A stretch of DNA of 64,000 bases from Wocania ichthyoenteri Th78 (lineage in GTDB: Bacteria > Bacteroidota > Bacteroidia > Flavobacteriales > Flavobacteriaceae): assembly GCF_000789235.1 (NCBI RefSeq), contig NZ_KN525716.1, positions 1,084,071 to 1,148,070 of the forward strand, read 5' to 3'. Shown here piece by piece: positions 10,350 through 19,893 of this stretch. The notes below the pieces were generated by a model that saw only the letters and a list, made by a program, of their open reading frames with translations, did not search any database and had not been told where the DNA came from. A program made the translations under genes and the position numbers. Position 1 is the first letter of the stretch. Every line of letters starts with the position of its first letter.

Positions 10350-11654
10350 TTATTTTTTTCTCATGTAAACGCTAATAGGAACACCATTAAAATCGAAATG
10401 TTCACGTAATTTATTTTCAAGAAAACGTTTGTAGGCATCTTTTACATACTGTGGTAGATTGCAGAAAAAAGCAAATTGCGGTTGTGGTGTTGGCAATTGC
10501 ATAATATATTTAATCTTTACAAACTTTGCTTTATATGCCGGTGGTGGATAATTTTCTATAATAGGTAACAGTATATCATTTAACTGACTTGTTTTTATTC
10601 TTTTAGTTCGATTTTTATAAACCTCAACAGCAGTTTCAATAGCTTTAAAAATACGCTGTTTAGTAAGTACCGAAATAAAAACAATTGGCACATCTGTAAA
10701 AGGTTCCATTTGTTTTCTAATGGCTTTTTCGTAATCTTTCATAGATTTATGGTCTTTTTCAACTAAATCCCATTTATTCACTAAAACAACAATGCCTTTT
10801 CTATTACGCTCAGCTAACCAAAAAATATTTTGTACTTGTCCGTCAAATCCTCGTGTAGCATCCATAACCAGTAAGCATACATCGGCATGCTCGATAGCTC
10901 GCACACTTCGCATAACAGAATAAAATTCTAAATCTTCTTTAACCTTAGCTTTACGACGTATTCCGGCTGTATCAACTAAGTTAAACTCGAAACCAAAGCG
11001 ATTATATTTTGTATCAATAGCATCGCGTGTGGTTCCTGCAATATCGGTAACGATATACCTATCTTCTCCAATTAACGCATTTATAAATGATGATTTCCCT
11101 GCATTTGGGCGACCAACAACTGCAAACCTTGGTAAGATCTCTTCTTCTACTTCTTCTTTTTCTGGTAATGCTTCAATTAAAGCGTCTAAAAGTTCACCAG
11201 TACCACTACCATTAATACTTGCAATGGTATAATACTCACCCAATCCTAATGAATAAAACTCAACAGCATCTTCGGCACGCTTACCATTATCAACTTTATT
11301 TACAACTAAAAAAACAGGTTTATTAACCTTACGTAATAATTTAGCAACATCTTCATCCATTCCGGTAACACCAGATTCTACATCAACCATAAAAATAATA
11401 GCATCGGCCTCATCAATAGCTAACTCCACTTGCTTATCAATTTCGGCTTCAAAAACATCATCGCTACCTAACACATAACCACCAGTATCTATAAGAGAAA
11501 ACTCTTTACCATTCCAATCACTTTTGCCATAATGACGATCTCGGGTTACACCACTTACGGCATCAACAATGGCTTCTCGTCGTTGTATTAAACGGTTAAA
11601 AAATGTTGACTTGCCTACATTTGGACGACCTACTATAGCTACTATATTACTCAT
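10350..11654 (-). CDS. der: Ribosome biogenesis GTPase Der
   Basis: Der (EngA) is a tandem GTPase needed for maturation of the 50S subunit. Two G domains are visible. The first P-loop is GRPNVGKS at residues 9-16 and the second is GRPNAGKS near residue 180. DTGG and DTAG act as switch motifs, and NKVD and NKWD as base-recognition motifs. A KH-like domain closes the 434-residue protein. The length is normal. A minus-strand TATTTTTG box at 11713-11720 may be its -7 element. Era, another ribosome-assembly GTPase, lies just upstream beyond one membrane-protein gene. Confidence 0.98.
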   Translation of the reverse strand: MSNIVAIVGRPNVGKSTFFNRLIQRREAIVDAVSGVTRDRHYGKSDWNGKEFSLIDTGGYVLGSDDVFEAEIDKQVELAIDEADAIIFMVDVESGVTGMDEDVAKLLRKVNKPVFLVVNKVDNGKRAEDAVEFYSLGLGEYYTIASINGSGTGELLDALIEALPEKEEVEEEILPRFAVVGRPNAGKSSFINALIGEDRYIVTDIAGTTRDAIDTKYNRFGFEFNLVDTAGIRRKAKVKEDLEFYSVMRSVRAIEHADVCLLVMDATRGFDGQVQNIFWLAERNRKGIVVLVNKWDLVEKDHKSMKDYEKAIRKQMEPFTDVPIVFISVLTKQRIFKAIETAVEVYKNRTKRIKTSQLNDILLPIIENYPPPAYKAKFVKIKYIMQLPTPQPQFAFFCNLPQYVKDAYKRFLENKLREHFDFNGVPISVYMRKK

Positions 11655-11818
11655 ACTTATTACTTCTATAACAGTCTAAGACTGAATTTTATATCTCTTT
11701 TGAAATATTTTGCAAAAATAGGAAATATACCCATTGCAACACTCTTTTTAAGTAAAGATTAAAAACGATTTATAATTTGAATAAAAAATGTTACTTTTCT
11801 GTGGTTAAAAAATGAGGC

Positions 11819-12328
11819 ATGCCAGCTACTAACGATATTGTTTTGCGTCCGAGATTTAAGATGGAGTTAAATAAAAATAACGAAATGTTATTAAAAGCTT
11901 TTGAGGATGCTAAAAACACCCAAAGTGAATTTATTATTAGTAGATTAGACGACCATGTATTCATTAAATTTCCTAAAGAGAAACAACATTTTTGGTCACC
12001 TCAATTGCATTTAGAAATAAATGAATCTGAAAACAATTCTAGTACGCTTCATGGTTTATTTGGACCCAATCCAACAGTTTGGACAATGTTCATGTTCTTT
12101 CATTTTATAGTCGCTGGGTTTTTTATTGCTTTTGGTATTTGGGCTTACACCAATTGGTCTTTGAAAAACGATTACGCTATACAGTTAAGCCTCATGTTTT
12201 TAATGATAATTATTTGGTTTGCACTCTATTTTGCAGGAAGTGTTGGTAAAGCATCGAGTAAAAATGAAATACACGATTTACATAATTTTATGAATAGTGT
12301 TTTAAAAGGTAATGATACTAATTGCTAA
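11819..12328 (+). CDS. Conserved flavobacterial membrane protein, function unknown
   Basis: I do not recognise a characterised family. The 169 residues comprise a soluble N-terminal half of about 85 residues (FIISRLDDHVFIKFPKEKQHFW is the most striking part), then two hydrophobic segments near residues 95-118 and 127-150, and a short polar tail. The soluble half looks like a small beta-rich domain on the cytoplasmic side. I remember close relatives in other flavobacteria, so it is likely a real conserved gene. Its stop overlaps the convergent era stop by four bases. Confidence 0.8.
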   Translation: MPATNDIVLRPRFKMELNKNNEMLLKAFEDAKNTQSEFIISRLDDHVFIKFPKEKQHFWSPQLHLEINESENNSSTLHGLFGPNPTVWTMFMFFHFIVAGFFIAFGIWAYTNWSLKNDYAIQLSLMFLMIIIWFALYFAGSVGKASSKNEIHDLHNFMNSVLKGNDTNC

Positions 12329-13206
12329 TTATTATAGCCAAAACGTTTTAATTGGTTTTGATTACTGCGCCAATTTTTATTCACTTTAACATAAAGTTCT
12401 AAATGAATTTGCTTACCAAAGAATTTCTCTAAATCTTTTCTGGATTCAACACCAACACGTTTTAAAGCAGAGCCTTTATGCCCAATAATAATCCCTTTTT
12501 GAGTCTCACGTTCTACCATAATTACCGAACGAATACGAATAATATTTTCTTCTTCAAAAAACTCCTCGGTTTCAATTTCTACAGCATATGGAATTTCCTT
12601 TTTATAATGCATTAGAATTTTTTCGCGAATGCTTTCATTTATAAAAAATCGCTCTGGTTTATCTGTTAATTGATCTTTTGGATAAAATGCTGGCGATTCT
12701 GGAAGCAATTCTATAATACGATTAAATACTTCTTTTACATTAAAACCTTCTAAAGCAGAAATAGCGATAATTTCAGCATTGGGTACTTTTTCTGTCCAAA
12801 GTTGCACTTGAGTTTCTAATTGTTGTTGATCTGATTTATCAATCTTATTTAACAGTAATAAAACTGGGATTTTAGAATTTTTAATTTTATTAAAAAAAGC
12901 TTCATCTTTTAACTCTTGCTCACCAATCTCAACCATATAAAGTAAAACATCAGCATCTTCAAAAGCAGATTTAACAAAACCCATCATGGATTGCTGTAAC
13001 TCGTAAGCTGGTTTTATAATCCCTGGCGTATCGCTAAATAACACTTGAAAATCGTCGCCGTTTACAATACCTAAAATACGGTGACGCGTAGTTTGTGCTT
13101 TTGATGTGATTATTGATAACTTCTCACCAACAAAGGCATTCATCAATGTAGATTTTCCCACGTTTGGGTTACCAATAATATTTACAAAACCTGCTTTATG
13201 GCTCAT
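12325..13206 (-). CDS. era: GTPase Era
   Basis: Era binds 16S rRNA near its 3' end and couples 30S maturation to growth. The 293-residue form has the P-loop GNPNVGKS at residues 12-19, DTPG as the G3 motif, NKID as the G4 motif, and a C-terminal KH domain (IIGHKGSALKRVGVESRKDLEKF). I chose the ATG at 13204-13206. A longer start at 13233 would lie inside a TAACTTTG -7 box at 13231-13238, and family members begin close to this MSHKAGFVN. The final codons overlap the convergent upstream gene by four bases. Confidence 0.97.
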   Translation of the reverse strand: MSHKAGFVNIIGNPNVGKSTLMNAFVGEKLSIITSKAQTTRHRILGIVNGDDFQVLFSDTPGIIKPAYELQQSMMGFVKSAFEDADVLLYMVEIGEQELKDEAFFNKIKNSKIPVLLLLNKIDKSDQQQLETQVQLWTEKVPNAEIIAISALEGFNVKEVFNRIIELLPESPAFYPKDQLTDKPERFFINESIREKILMHYKKEIPYAVEIETEEFFEEENIIRIRSVIMVERETQKGIIIGHKGSALKRVGVESRKDLEKFFGKQIHLELYVKVNKNWRSNQNQLKRFGYNN

Positions 13207-13230
13207 AGATTCTTTGTTTTTAGAACTATG

Positions 13231-13238
13231 CAAAGTTA
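13231..13238 (-). promoter_or_regulatory. -7 box for era
   Basis: On the minus strand this reads TAACTTTG, a perfect match to TAnnTTTG, 24 bases before the chosen ATG. It rules against the longer in-frame start at 13233. No clear TTG was found at the -33 position. Confidence 0.5.
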
Positions 13239-13280
13239 CAATCTTGATTTGTTTATTGCACTATTCTATCCTTTTAAAAC

Positions 13281-13310
13281 AAAAAAAACAGGAAGCTAGG
13301 CTTCCTGTTT
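13281..13310 (-). terminator. Terminator after the FKBP gene
   Basis: An 11-bp perfect stem (AAACAGGAAGC with its complement) and a 3-base loop lie 31 bases past the FKBP stop. They are followed on the minus strand by a T-rich run. Confidence 0.8.
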
Positions 13311-13340
13311 AAATTATATATTAAGTAAGTTTTAAGTAAA

Positions 13341-14084
13341 CTACTTAACTATTTCTAATAATTCAACCTCAAAAATTAAAGCATCAAATGGTTTAATTTT
13401 ACCTCCTTGACGTGGAAAAGCACCATAAGACAATTCTTGTGGAATAAAGAATTTATATTTTGAGCCTACAGGCATTAATTGTAAACCTTCTGTCCATCCT
13501 TTAATAACTTGGTTTACTAAAAATTCAGATGGAGTACCTCTATCTACTGAACTATCAAAAACTTCACCATCGATATTAGTTCCATGATAATGTACTTTTA
13601 CTTTAGAAGCCGCTTCTGGCTTTTCTCCAGTTCCTTCTTTTAAAACAATGTATTGTAAACCTGAAGCTGTAGTTTGCACACCTTCTTTTGTTTTGTTTTC
13701 TTCTAAAAAGTTTTCACCAGCAACTTTAACATCATTATACTGCTCTTCAAGTTTTTTTAATTGTTCCGCTTTTTGTTTTTCTTGATCTTCTTGTTGCTTC
13801 TTAGTAAAATAATCACTTAAAATTTTCTGAATTTTATCCTCTTCAATTAAAATATTTGTAGAATCTATTCCACTAGTAAATCCTTGCTTGATAAAATCAA
13901 TATTAACCTCATCAAATTTACTTCCCTTTATATTTGCTTTTAAACCAGCAGCTATATTTAAACCTATGGCATAATTTACTGAATCGACTTGAGTATTTAA
14001 TGGCATATTAGTTACTCCATTTTTATTACAAGAAAATAACATGGTTGCTACTAAAGCAATACTTAAAAGTTTAATTGTTTTCAT
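13341..14084 (-). CDS. FKBP-type peptidyl-prolyl isomerase lipoprotein
   Basis: This enzyme catalyses cis-trans isomerisation of proline bonds in the periplasm. The first residues form a lipoprotein signal with lipobox LFSC, so it is probably anchored to a membrane by the cysteine at position 19. A helical dimerisation domain (FKBP_N-like) spans about residues 25-130. The FKBP domain follows (VKVHYHGTNIDGEVFDSS, and VIKGWTEGLQLMPVG). I moved the start to the ATG at 14082-14084: the upstream codons run through a well-formed promoter, and only this start gives a clean signal sequence. It is a single-gene unit with its own promoter and terminator. Confidence 0.95.
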   Translation of the reverse strand: MKTIKLLSIALVATMLFSCNKNGVTNMPLNTQVDSVNYAIGLNIAAGLKANIKGSKFDEVNIDFIKQGFTSGIDSTNILIEEDKIQKILSDYFTKKQQEDQEKQKAEQLKKLEEQYNDVKVAGENFLEENKTKEGVQTTASGLQYIVLKEGTGEKPEAASKVKVHYHGTNIDGEVFDSSVDRGTPSEFLVNQVIKGWTEGLQLMPVGSKYKFFIPQELSYGAFPRQGGKIKPFDALIFEVELLEIVK

Positions 14085-14113
14085 TCTTTTATAGTTTATT
14101 TTTAATTTGATGC

Positions 14114-14145
14114 CAAAAGTATGGAATTTTATAACAGTATACAAA
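14114..14145 (-). promoter_or_regulatory. Promoter of the FKBP gene
   Basis: On the minus strand, TTTG (14142-14145) is followed after 20 bases by TACTTTTG (14114-14121). Both elements and the spacing fit the Bacteroidota housekeeping consensus. The box ends 29 bases before the ATG. Confidence 0.65.
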
Positions 14146-14166
14146 GCAAGTTTGCTCCTTTAGCTT

Positions 14167-15048
14167 TTAAATAATATGAGCTAAAAACTTTTCCAAAATA
14201 GGATTTCTATTCTTTCTATTCCAAACTACAGATAATACAGTTTTTTGTGAAATATTTTTGAGTTCTATAAACTTGATCCCTTTTATATTTTGAGTTTGAA
14301 GCGATTTTGGAACAATAGAAATACCGAAATTATTTTCAACCAGTTTATATATAGAACTTGCATGAATGGTATTGTGTGCAATAATTGGAGTAAAGCCATT
14401 GTCATCAAAAATTTGCATCACTTTTTCGAAATAAGATGCACTATATTTAGAATCAAATAATATAAAAGGATCATTTTCGAATTGCTTAAGGCTTTTAAAA
14501 TTACTAACATTTATTGGGTGATTTTCAGGCAACACCAAACAAAAATTTTCTTTTAAAATGGGTTTTATTTGTAAATCTCTTGGCACGCGTTCTAACCGTA
14601 CAAAGCCAATATCAATATCGTGAGATAGTAAATTCTCTATTTGTTTTTGATTGTCCAATTCTTTTAAACTAAAGTGTGCGTTGGGGTTTTCTTTTCTAAA
14701 TTTTAGTAATAAATTCGGTATAATATTTTGCATTGCAGACCCAACATAGCCAAATTTTAAATCGCCACCAATGCCATCATTCAACAATTTAGCTTGGTTA
14801 AAAATGCGGTCTAAACCCTTTAAATGTTGTGTGATTTCTGCTTTCAAATAATGTCCTACTTTTGTTAATTCCACTTTTCTATTGTGCCGTTCAAACAATT
14901 TAATTCCCAAATCGTCTTCCATTTGTTTTATTTGTCTACTCAATCCAGGTTGCGAAATAAACAAGCGTTCTGCTGCTTTTCGAAAATGCAAATCTTCGGC
15001 AACAGCAATAAAATATTTAAGATGCCTTAACTCCAATTGATGCTTCAT
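14167..15048 (-). CDS. LysR-type transcriptional regulator next to hut genes
   Basis: The 293-residue protein has an N-terminal winged helix-turn-helix (LRHLKYFIAVAEDLHFRKAA, then FISQPGLSRQIKQME) and a periplasmic-binding-protein-like effector domain from about residue 90. It is divergent from hutH with only 83 bases between the starts. That is the classical arrangement of a LysR regulator and its target, so I infer control of histidine breakdown, with urocanate or histidine as possible effector. Many other bacteria use the GntR-type HutC for this job; no HutC is visible here. Family certain, target inferred. Confidence 0.93.
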   Translation of the reverse strand: MKHQLELRHLKYFIAVAEDLHFRKAAERLFISQPGLSRQIKQMEDDLGIKLFERHNRKVELTKVGHYLKAEITQHLKGLDRIFNQAKLLNDGIGGDLKFGYVGSAMQNIIPNLLLKFRKENPNAHFSLKELDNQKQIENLLSHDIDIGFVRLERVPRDLQIKPILKENFCLVLPENHPINVSNFKSLKQFENDPFILFDSKYSASYFEKVMQIFDDNGFTPIIAHNTIHASSIYKLVENNFGISIVPKSLQTQNIKGIKFIELKNISQKTVLSVVWNRKNRNPILEKFLAHII

Positions 15049-15066
15049 GATTATTAATTATTTGCA

Positions 15067-15082
15067 TTATTAATCTTAATAA
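15067..15082. promoter_or_regulatory. Candidate LysR operator palindrome
   Basis: TTATTAA-TC-TTAATAA is a perfect 7-bp inverted repeat with a 2-base spacer, flanked by GC on both sides. It lies in the lysR/hutH divergent intergenic region, about 38 bases before the predicted hutH transcription start. That position is typical of LysR-regulator binding. In an AT-rich region chance cannot be excluded. Confidence 0.45.
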
Positions 15083-15086
15083 GCAT

Positions 15087-15106
15087 CAAAAATAAGAATA
15101 ACTTTG
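15087..15106. promoter_or_regulatory. Divergent -7 boxes of lysR and hutH
   Basis: The plus strand has TAACTTTG at 15099-15106, 25 bases before the hutH ATG. The minus strand has TATTTTTG at 15087-15094, 38 bases before the lysR start. The two face apart with four bases between them, so polymerases would compete for this site. Neither has a good TTG at standard spacing. Confidence 0.45.
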
Positions 15107-15131
15107 TTAATATATCCATTACACAAAAAAT

Positions 15132-16622
15132 ATGTTTAAATACGGAATAGAGCATCTTACAGTTAATAAAGCTATTACCATTGCAAACGGTACTTTAAAA
15201 GCTGTAATTACTGAAGAAGTTAAAAATAAAGTAAACGATTGTCGACAAAAAGTTGAAACCATAGCCAGTTCTAACAAAGCGGTTTATGGCATTAATACAG
15301 GTTTTGGTCCTTTGTGCGATGTTCAAATTACACCCGAGCAAACCAGTAAACTGCAAGAAAACTTATTAATCACCCATGCGGTTGGTGTTGGAAATCCGAT
15401 TGATAAAGAACTATCAAAAATCATGATGATTTGCAAAGTGCATGCGTTATGCCAAGGATTTTCTGGAGTGCGTTTAGAATTGATTGAACGCATTTTATAT
15501 TTTATTGAAAACGATTTGTTACCTATAGTCCCAGAACAAGGCTCGGTAGGAGCCTCGGGAGATTTAGCACCCTTATCTCATTTATTTTTACCTTTATTAG
15601 GTGAAGGCGAATTTTGGATTGATGATGCCATCGAACCTGCAAAAAAAGTTTTAGAACAACACAATCTAAAACCGATGAAATTAGAAGCTAAAGAAGGTTT
15701 AGGGCTTATTAATGGTACACAATTTATTTTAGCACACACCATTATCGGATTAAAAAAAATGGAATATCTACTTAATTTAGCAGATGTTTCTGGTGTTATG
15801 AGTTTAGAAGGTTTTCAAGGCAGTGCGTCGCCATTTAAAGAAGCCTTGCATAAAATTCGTCCGTTTAAAGGTAATTTAAAAGTCGCCGAACGCATAAGAA
15901 TGTTATTGAAAGATTCACAAAACCTCGAAAATCATTTTGAATGCAGTCGTGTGCAAGACCCGTATTCTATTCGCTGCATGCCACAGGTTCACGGTGCTTC
16001 AAGAAATGCCTATTATCATTTGAATGAATTGGCAGAAATTGAAATGAATTCGGTAACCGACAATCCTATTGTATTAAGTGAAACTGAAGCCATTTCTGGA
16101 GGAAATTTTCATGGACAACCATTGGCCATGGCTTTAGATTACACTTCTATTGCAGCTTCAGAATTAGGCAATATTGCAGACCGACGGTGCTATTTATTAT
16201 TAGAAGGCAAATACGGATTACCGCGTTTATTAACCAAAGCTGGTGGTTTAAACTCAGGTTATATGATTCCGCAATATACTACAGCAGCATTGGTAACCGA
16301 GAATAAATCGTTGTGTTTTCCACCATCGGCAGATAGTATTCCAACATCTTTAGGACAAGAAGATCATGTGTCTATGGGCAGCATATCCGGACGCCAATTT
16401 AATCAGATTTTAGGAAATGTTGAAAAGATTTTAGCTATTGAATTAATGTATGCGGCGCAAGCTATGGAGTTTAGAAGACCGAATACATTTTCAAAAATAA
16501 TTGAAGAAAATTTCAAAATTATAAGAAGTAAAGTTACTAAACTAGAAGATGATCGTGTTTTAAAAGACGACATCAACACCTTAATAACAATGGTGAAAAA
16601 TCAAGTTTTTATTGTACATTAA
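15132..16622 (+). CDS. hutH: Histidine ammonia-lyase
   Basis: The enzyme removes ammonia from L-histidine to give urocanate, the first step of histidine breakdown. The MIO prosthetic group forms from the A141-S142-G143 triad in GSVGASGDLAPLSH. NTGFGP near residue 55 and the QVHGASRNAYYHL and VTDNPIV blocks are characteristic of the aromatic amino-acid lyase fold. The 496 residues match the usual length. It heads a hutH-hutU-hutI run with 13 bases before hutU. The sequence is nearer HutH than phenylalanine or tyrosine lyases because of its neighbours. Confidence 0.96.
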   Translation: MFKYGIEHLTVNKAITIANGTLKAVITEEVKNKVNDCRQKVETIASSNKAVYGINTGFGPLCDVQITPEQTSKLQENLLITHAVGVGNPIDKELSKIMMICKVHALCQGFSGVRLELIERILYFIENDLLPIVPEQGSVGASGDLAPLSHLFLPLLGEGEFWIDDAIEPAKKVLEQHNLKPMKLEAKEGLGLINGTQFILAHTIIGLKKMEYLLNLADVSGVMSLEGFQGSASPFKEALHKIRPFKGNLKVAERIRMLLKDSQNLENHFECSRVQDPYSIRCMPQVHGASRNAYYHLNELAEIEMNSVTDNPIVLSETEAISGGNFHGQPLAMALDYTSIAASELGNIADRRCYLLLEGKYGLPRLLTKAGGLNSGYMIPQYTTAALVTENKSLCFPPSADSIPTSLGQEDHVSMGSISGRQFNQILGNVEKILAIELMYAAQAMEFRRPNTFSKIIEENFKIIRSKVTKLEDDRVLKDDINTLITMVKNQVFIVH

Positions 16623-16635
16623 TACATTCTAAATT

Positions 16636-18633
16636 ATGACTTTTAAAGAACACATATTACAAGGTATTCCAACTGAATTACCAGTAAAACGCGCCTATCC
16701 AAAAAATACCAATAGAGCACCAAAACGAAAAGATATTTTATCTAAAGGCGAAAAACAACTTGCTATTCGTAATGCTTTACGCTACTTTCCTAAAAAATGG
16801 CACGAAGAATTAGCTTTAGAATTTGCCCAAGAATTACAAGATTTTGGTCGTATTTACATGTACCGCTTTAAACCAAACTACAAAATATATGCAAGAGATA
16901 TAGTTGAATATCCAGCAAAATGTACACAAGCAGCGGCAATTATGCTAATGATTCAAAACAACCTAGATCCTGCTGTGGCACAACACCCCGAAGAATTAAT
17001 TACGTATGGGGGCAACGGTGCTGTGTTTCAAAATTGGGCACAATACCTTTTGGTTATGCAATATTTAGCAACCATGACTGATGAGCAAACTTTACACCTA
17101 TATTCTGGTCACCCTATGGGTTTATTTCCTTCTTCAAAGAATGCCCCAAGAGTTGTAGTAACTAATGGTATGGTAATTCCAAACTATTCGCAACCTGACG
17201 ATTGGGAAAAGTTTAATGCACTAGGCGTTTCGCAATACGGACAAATGACGGCAGGTTCATTTATGTATATTGGTCCGCAGGGCATTGTACACGGAACAAC
17301 CATTACTGTTATGAATGCTTTTAGGAAAATTTTACAAAAATATGAAACACCCGCTGGAAAAATATTTTTAACTGCTGGATTGGGTGGCATGAGTGGCGCA
17401 CAACCAAAAGCTGGAAACATTGCTGGTTGCATTACAGTTTGCGCCGAAGTTAACGCAAAAGCAGCAACCAAACGACACGAACAAGGTTGGGTTGATGTGC
17501 TGATTGATGATATGAATGATTTAGTTACCAGAGTAAAACGGGCACAAGAAAATAACGAAGTGGTATCAATAGCTTTTATTGGAAATGTAGTTGATGTTTG
17601 GGAACGTTTTGATGAAGATGATATTTTCATTCACGTTGGATCCGATCAAACCTCGTTACATATTCCATGGACAGGTGGCTATTATCCTGCTAATATTTCT
17701 TATGAAGAATCAAACCGATTAATTCGTGAAGAACCCGAAACATTTAAAGAAAAAGTACAAGCTACATTGCGTCGTCATGCAGCTTCGATAAATAAACATA
17801 CAGCAAAAGGCACATATTTTTTCGATTATGGCAATGCATTTTTATTAGAATCATCTAGAGCTGGAGCAGACGTTATGGCAGGAAATGGTATTGATTTTAA
17901 ATATGCATCTTACGTTCAAGATATTTTGGGGCCTATGTGTTTTGATTATGGTTTTGGGCCTTTCCGTTGGGTTTGCACTTCAGGAAAATCAGAAGATTTA
18001 GATAAAACTGATGCTATTGCAGCTAAGGTTTTACAAGACATTATGGAACATTCTCCTGAAGAAATTCAATTGCAAATGCAAGACAACATCACTTGGATTA
18101 AAGAAGCGAAAAAAAACAAGATGATAGTCGGTTCTCAAGCACGTATTTTATATGCAGATGCAGAAGGACGTGCTAAAATAGCTGAAGCTTTTAATAATGC
18201 TATAGCAAAAGGTGAGATTGGACTCGTTGTTTTAGGACGTGATCACCATGATGTAAGCGGAACAGATTCTCCGTATAGAGAAACTTCCAATATTTATGAT
18301 GGTAGTAAATTCACCGCAGATATGGCAATACACAATGTTATAGGCGACAGTTTTAGAGGTGCTACTTGGGTGTCTATACATAACGGCGGTGGCGTTGGTT
18401 GGGGCGAAGTTATTAATGGTGGTTTTGGCATGTTACTAGATGGCACAAAAGAAGCTGAAACACGTTTAAAAAGTATGCTCTTTTACGATGTAAATAATGG
18501 AATTGCACGCAGAAGTTGGGCACGAAACAAAGAAGCTTTATTCGCAATAAAACGAGAAATGGAACGAACACCTAACTTAAAAGTCACACTTCCTAATTTA
18601 GTTGAAGATGACTTATTAAACAACTTATTTTAA
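16636..18633 (+). CDS. hutU: Urocanate hydratase, long form
   Basis: The enzyme adds water to urocanate to give imidazolonepropionate, using NAD+ as an electrophilic cofactor. Conserved urocanase blocks are visible: TYGGNGAVFQNWAQY, LYSGHPMGLFPS, GLGGMSGAQPKAGNIAGC and SIHNGGGVGWGEVINGGFGM. At 665 residues it is about 100 longer than the common bacterial enzyme (about 555). It resembles the long type found in eukaryotes and some Bacteroidota. The stop overlaps the hutI ATG by one base (TAATG). Confidence 0.96.
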   Translation: MTFKEHILQGIPTELPVKRAYPKNTNRAPKRKDILSKGEKQLAIRNALRYFPKKWHEELALEFAQELQDFGRIYMYRFKPNYKIYARDIVEYPAKCTQAAAIMLMIQNNLDPAVAQHPEELITYGGNGAVFQNWAQYLLVMQYLATMTDEQTLHLYSGHPMGLFPSSKNAPRVVVTNGMVIPNYSQPDDWEKFNALGVSQYGQMTAGSFMYIGPQGIVHGTTITVMNAFRKILQKYETPAGKIFLTAGLGGMSGAQPKAGNIAGCITVCAEVNAKAATKRHEQGWVDVLIDDMNDLVTRVKRAQENNEVVSIAFIGNVVDVWERFDEDDIFIHVGSDQTSLHIPWTGGYYPANISYEESNRLIREEPETFKEKVQATLRRHAASINKHTAKGTYFFDYGNAFLLESSRAGADVMAGNGIDFKYASYVQDILGPMCFDYGFGPFRWVCTSGKSEDLDKTDAIAAKVLQDIMEHSPEEIQLQMQDNITWIKEAKKNKMIVGSQARILYADAEGRAKIAEAFNNAIAKGEIGLVVLGRDHHDVSGTDSPYRETSNIYDGSKFTADMAIHNVIGDSFRGATWVSIHNGGGVGWGEVINGGFGMLLDGTKEAETRLKSMLFYDVNNGIARRSWARNKEALFAIKREMERTPNLKVTLPNLVEDDLLNNLF

Positions 18634-19880
18634 TGACTACTTTATTTAAAAATATAAAAGAACTTATTCAAGTTCGTGAAGAGCAAATTAACTTTGTTTC
18701 AGGTTCAGCAATGAAAACTTTACCAAGCATTAAGGATGCCTTTTTAGTGGTTGAAAACGGAGTGATTTCTAATTTTGGAAATATGGATAATTGTCCGAAT
18801 TCAGAATTTGACAAGGTAGTTGATGCAACAGGAAAAATGATTTTACCGTCGTGGTGCGACTCACATACCCATATTGTTTATGCAGGTAATAGAGAAGGTG
18901 AATTTGTTGATAGAATTAATGGATTATCTTATGAAGCTATAGCAAATAATGGGGGAGGTATTTTAAACTCAGCTAAAAAACTTCAAGAAACATCTGAAAA
19001 TGATTTATACAACCAAAGCAAAACCCGTTTAGAAGAAATTATTCAGTTAGGCACTGGAGCTGTTGAAATTAAATCGGGTTACGGATTAACTGCTGATGCC
19101 GAATTGAAAATGCTTCGTGTAATTAAACGCTTAAAAGAAAATTATCCTATTGAAATAAAAGCCACTTTTTTAGGCGCACACGCCCTACCTTTAAGCTATA
19201 AAAACAATAAAGCGGGCTACCTTAATATGCTAATTCAAGAAGTAATGCCAAAAATTGCTTCAGAAAATCTCGCAGAATTTGTTGATATTTTTTGCGAAAC
19301 AGGATATTTTTCAGTTGAAGACACCAAACTCATTTTAGAAGCAGGAAAAAAACATGGGCTAATTCCTAAAATACACGTCAATCAATTTACCGCTATTGGT
19401 GGCGTTCAAGTTGGCGTAAAATATAATGCACTATCTGTAGATCATTTAGAGGAAATGCGAGATGAAGATATTGCTGCGCTTCAAAACACATTAACTATGC
19501 CTGTGGCTTTACCAAGCTGCTCCTATTTTTTAAGTATTCCTTACACTCCAGCTAGAAGAATAATTGATGCCGGTTTACCACTAGCTTTAGCAACCGATTA
19601 CAACCCTGGGTCGACTCCATCTGGTAATATGAATTTTGTAATATCTACCGCATGTATCAAAATGAAAATGACACCAGAAGAAGCCATTAATGCAGCTACT
19701 ATTAATGGTGCTTATGCCATGGGATTAGAACAACAAGTTGGCTCGATTACCAAAGGAAAACTGGCTAATCTCACTCTTACAAAACCTATTAATTCTTACG
19801 GATTTATACCTTATTCATTTGGAAACCATCAAATAGAAAAAGTATACTTAAAAGGAGAACAAATTACAAACAAACACTAG
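18633..19880 (+). CDS. hutI: Imidazolonepropionase
   Basis: This amidohydrolase opens the imidazolone ring to give N-formimino-L-glutamate. The metal-binding HTH motif is in CDSHTHIVYAGNR near residue 75, and the later metal ligands lie in FLGAHALP, KIHVNQF and ATDYNPGS. The 415 residues are the normal length. It is translationally coupled to hutU by a one-base overlap and is the last gene of the cluster. No formiminoglutamase or formiminotransferase gene (hutG, hutF or ftcD) follows, so the final step must be encoded elsewhere. Confidence 0.96.
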   Translation: MTTLFKNIKELIQVREEQINFVSGSAMKTLPSIKDAFLVVENGVISNFGNMDNCPNSEFDKVVDATGKMILPSWCDSHTHIVYAGNREGEFVDRINGLSYEAIANNGGGILNSAKKLQETSENDLYNQSKTRLEEIIQLGTGAVEIKSGYGLTADAELKMLRVIKRLKENYPIEIKATFLGAHALPLSYKNNKAGYLNMLIQEVMPKIASENLAEFVDIFCETGYFSVEDTKLILEAGKKHGLIPKIHVNQFTAIGGVQVGVKYNALSVDHLEEMRDEDIAALQNTLTMPVALPSCSYFLSIPYTPARRIIDAGLPLALATDYNPGSTPSGNMNFVISTACIKMKMTPEEAINAATINGAYAMGLEQQVGSITKGKLANLTLTKPINSYGFIPYSFGNHQIEKVYLKGEQITNKH

Positions 19881-19893
19881 TTAACAAAAAAGA

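Noticed and set aside
14085-14144. Longer N-terminus for the FKBP isomerase
   Set aside because: These codons run through a well-spaced promoter and would bury the lipoprotein signal.
17184-17630. 148-residue minus-strand frame inside hutU
   Set aside because: It is a mirror of a strongly conserved urocanase region and has a Ser/Thr-rich, non-protein-like composition.
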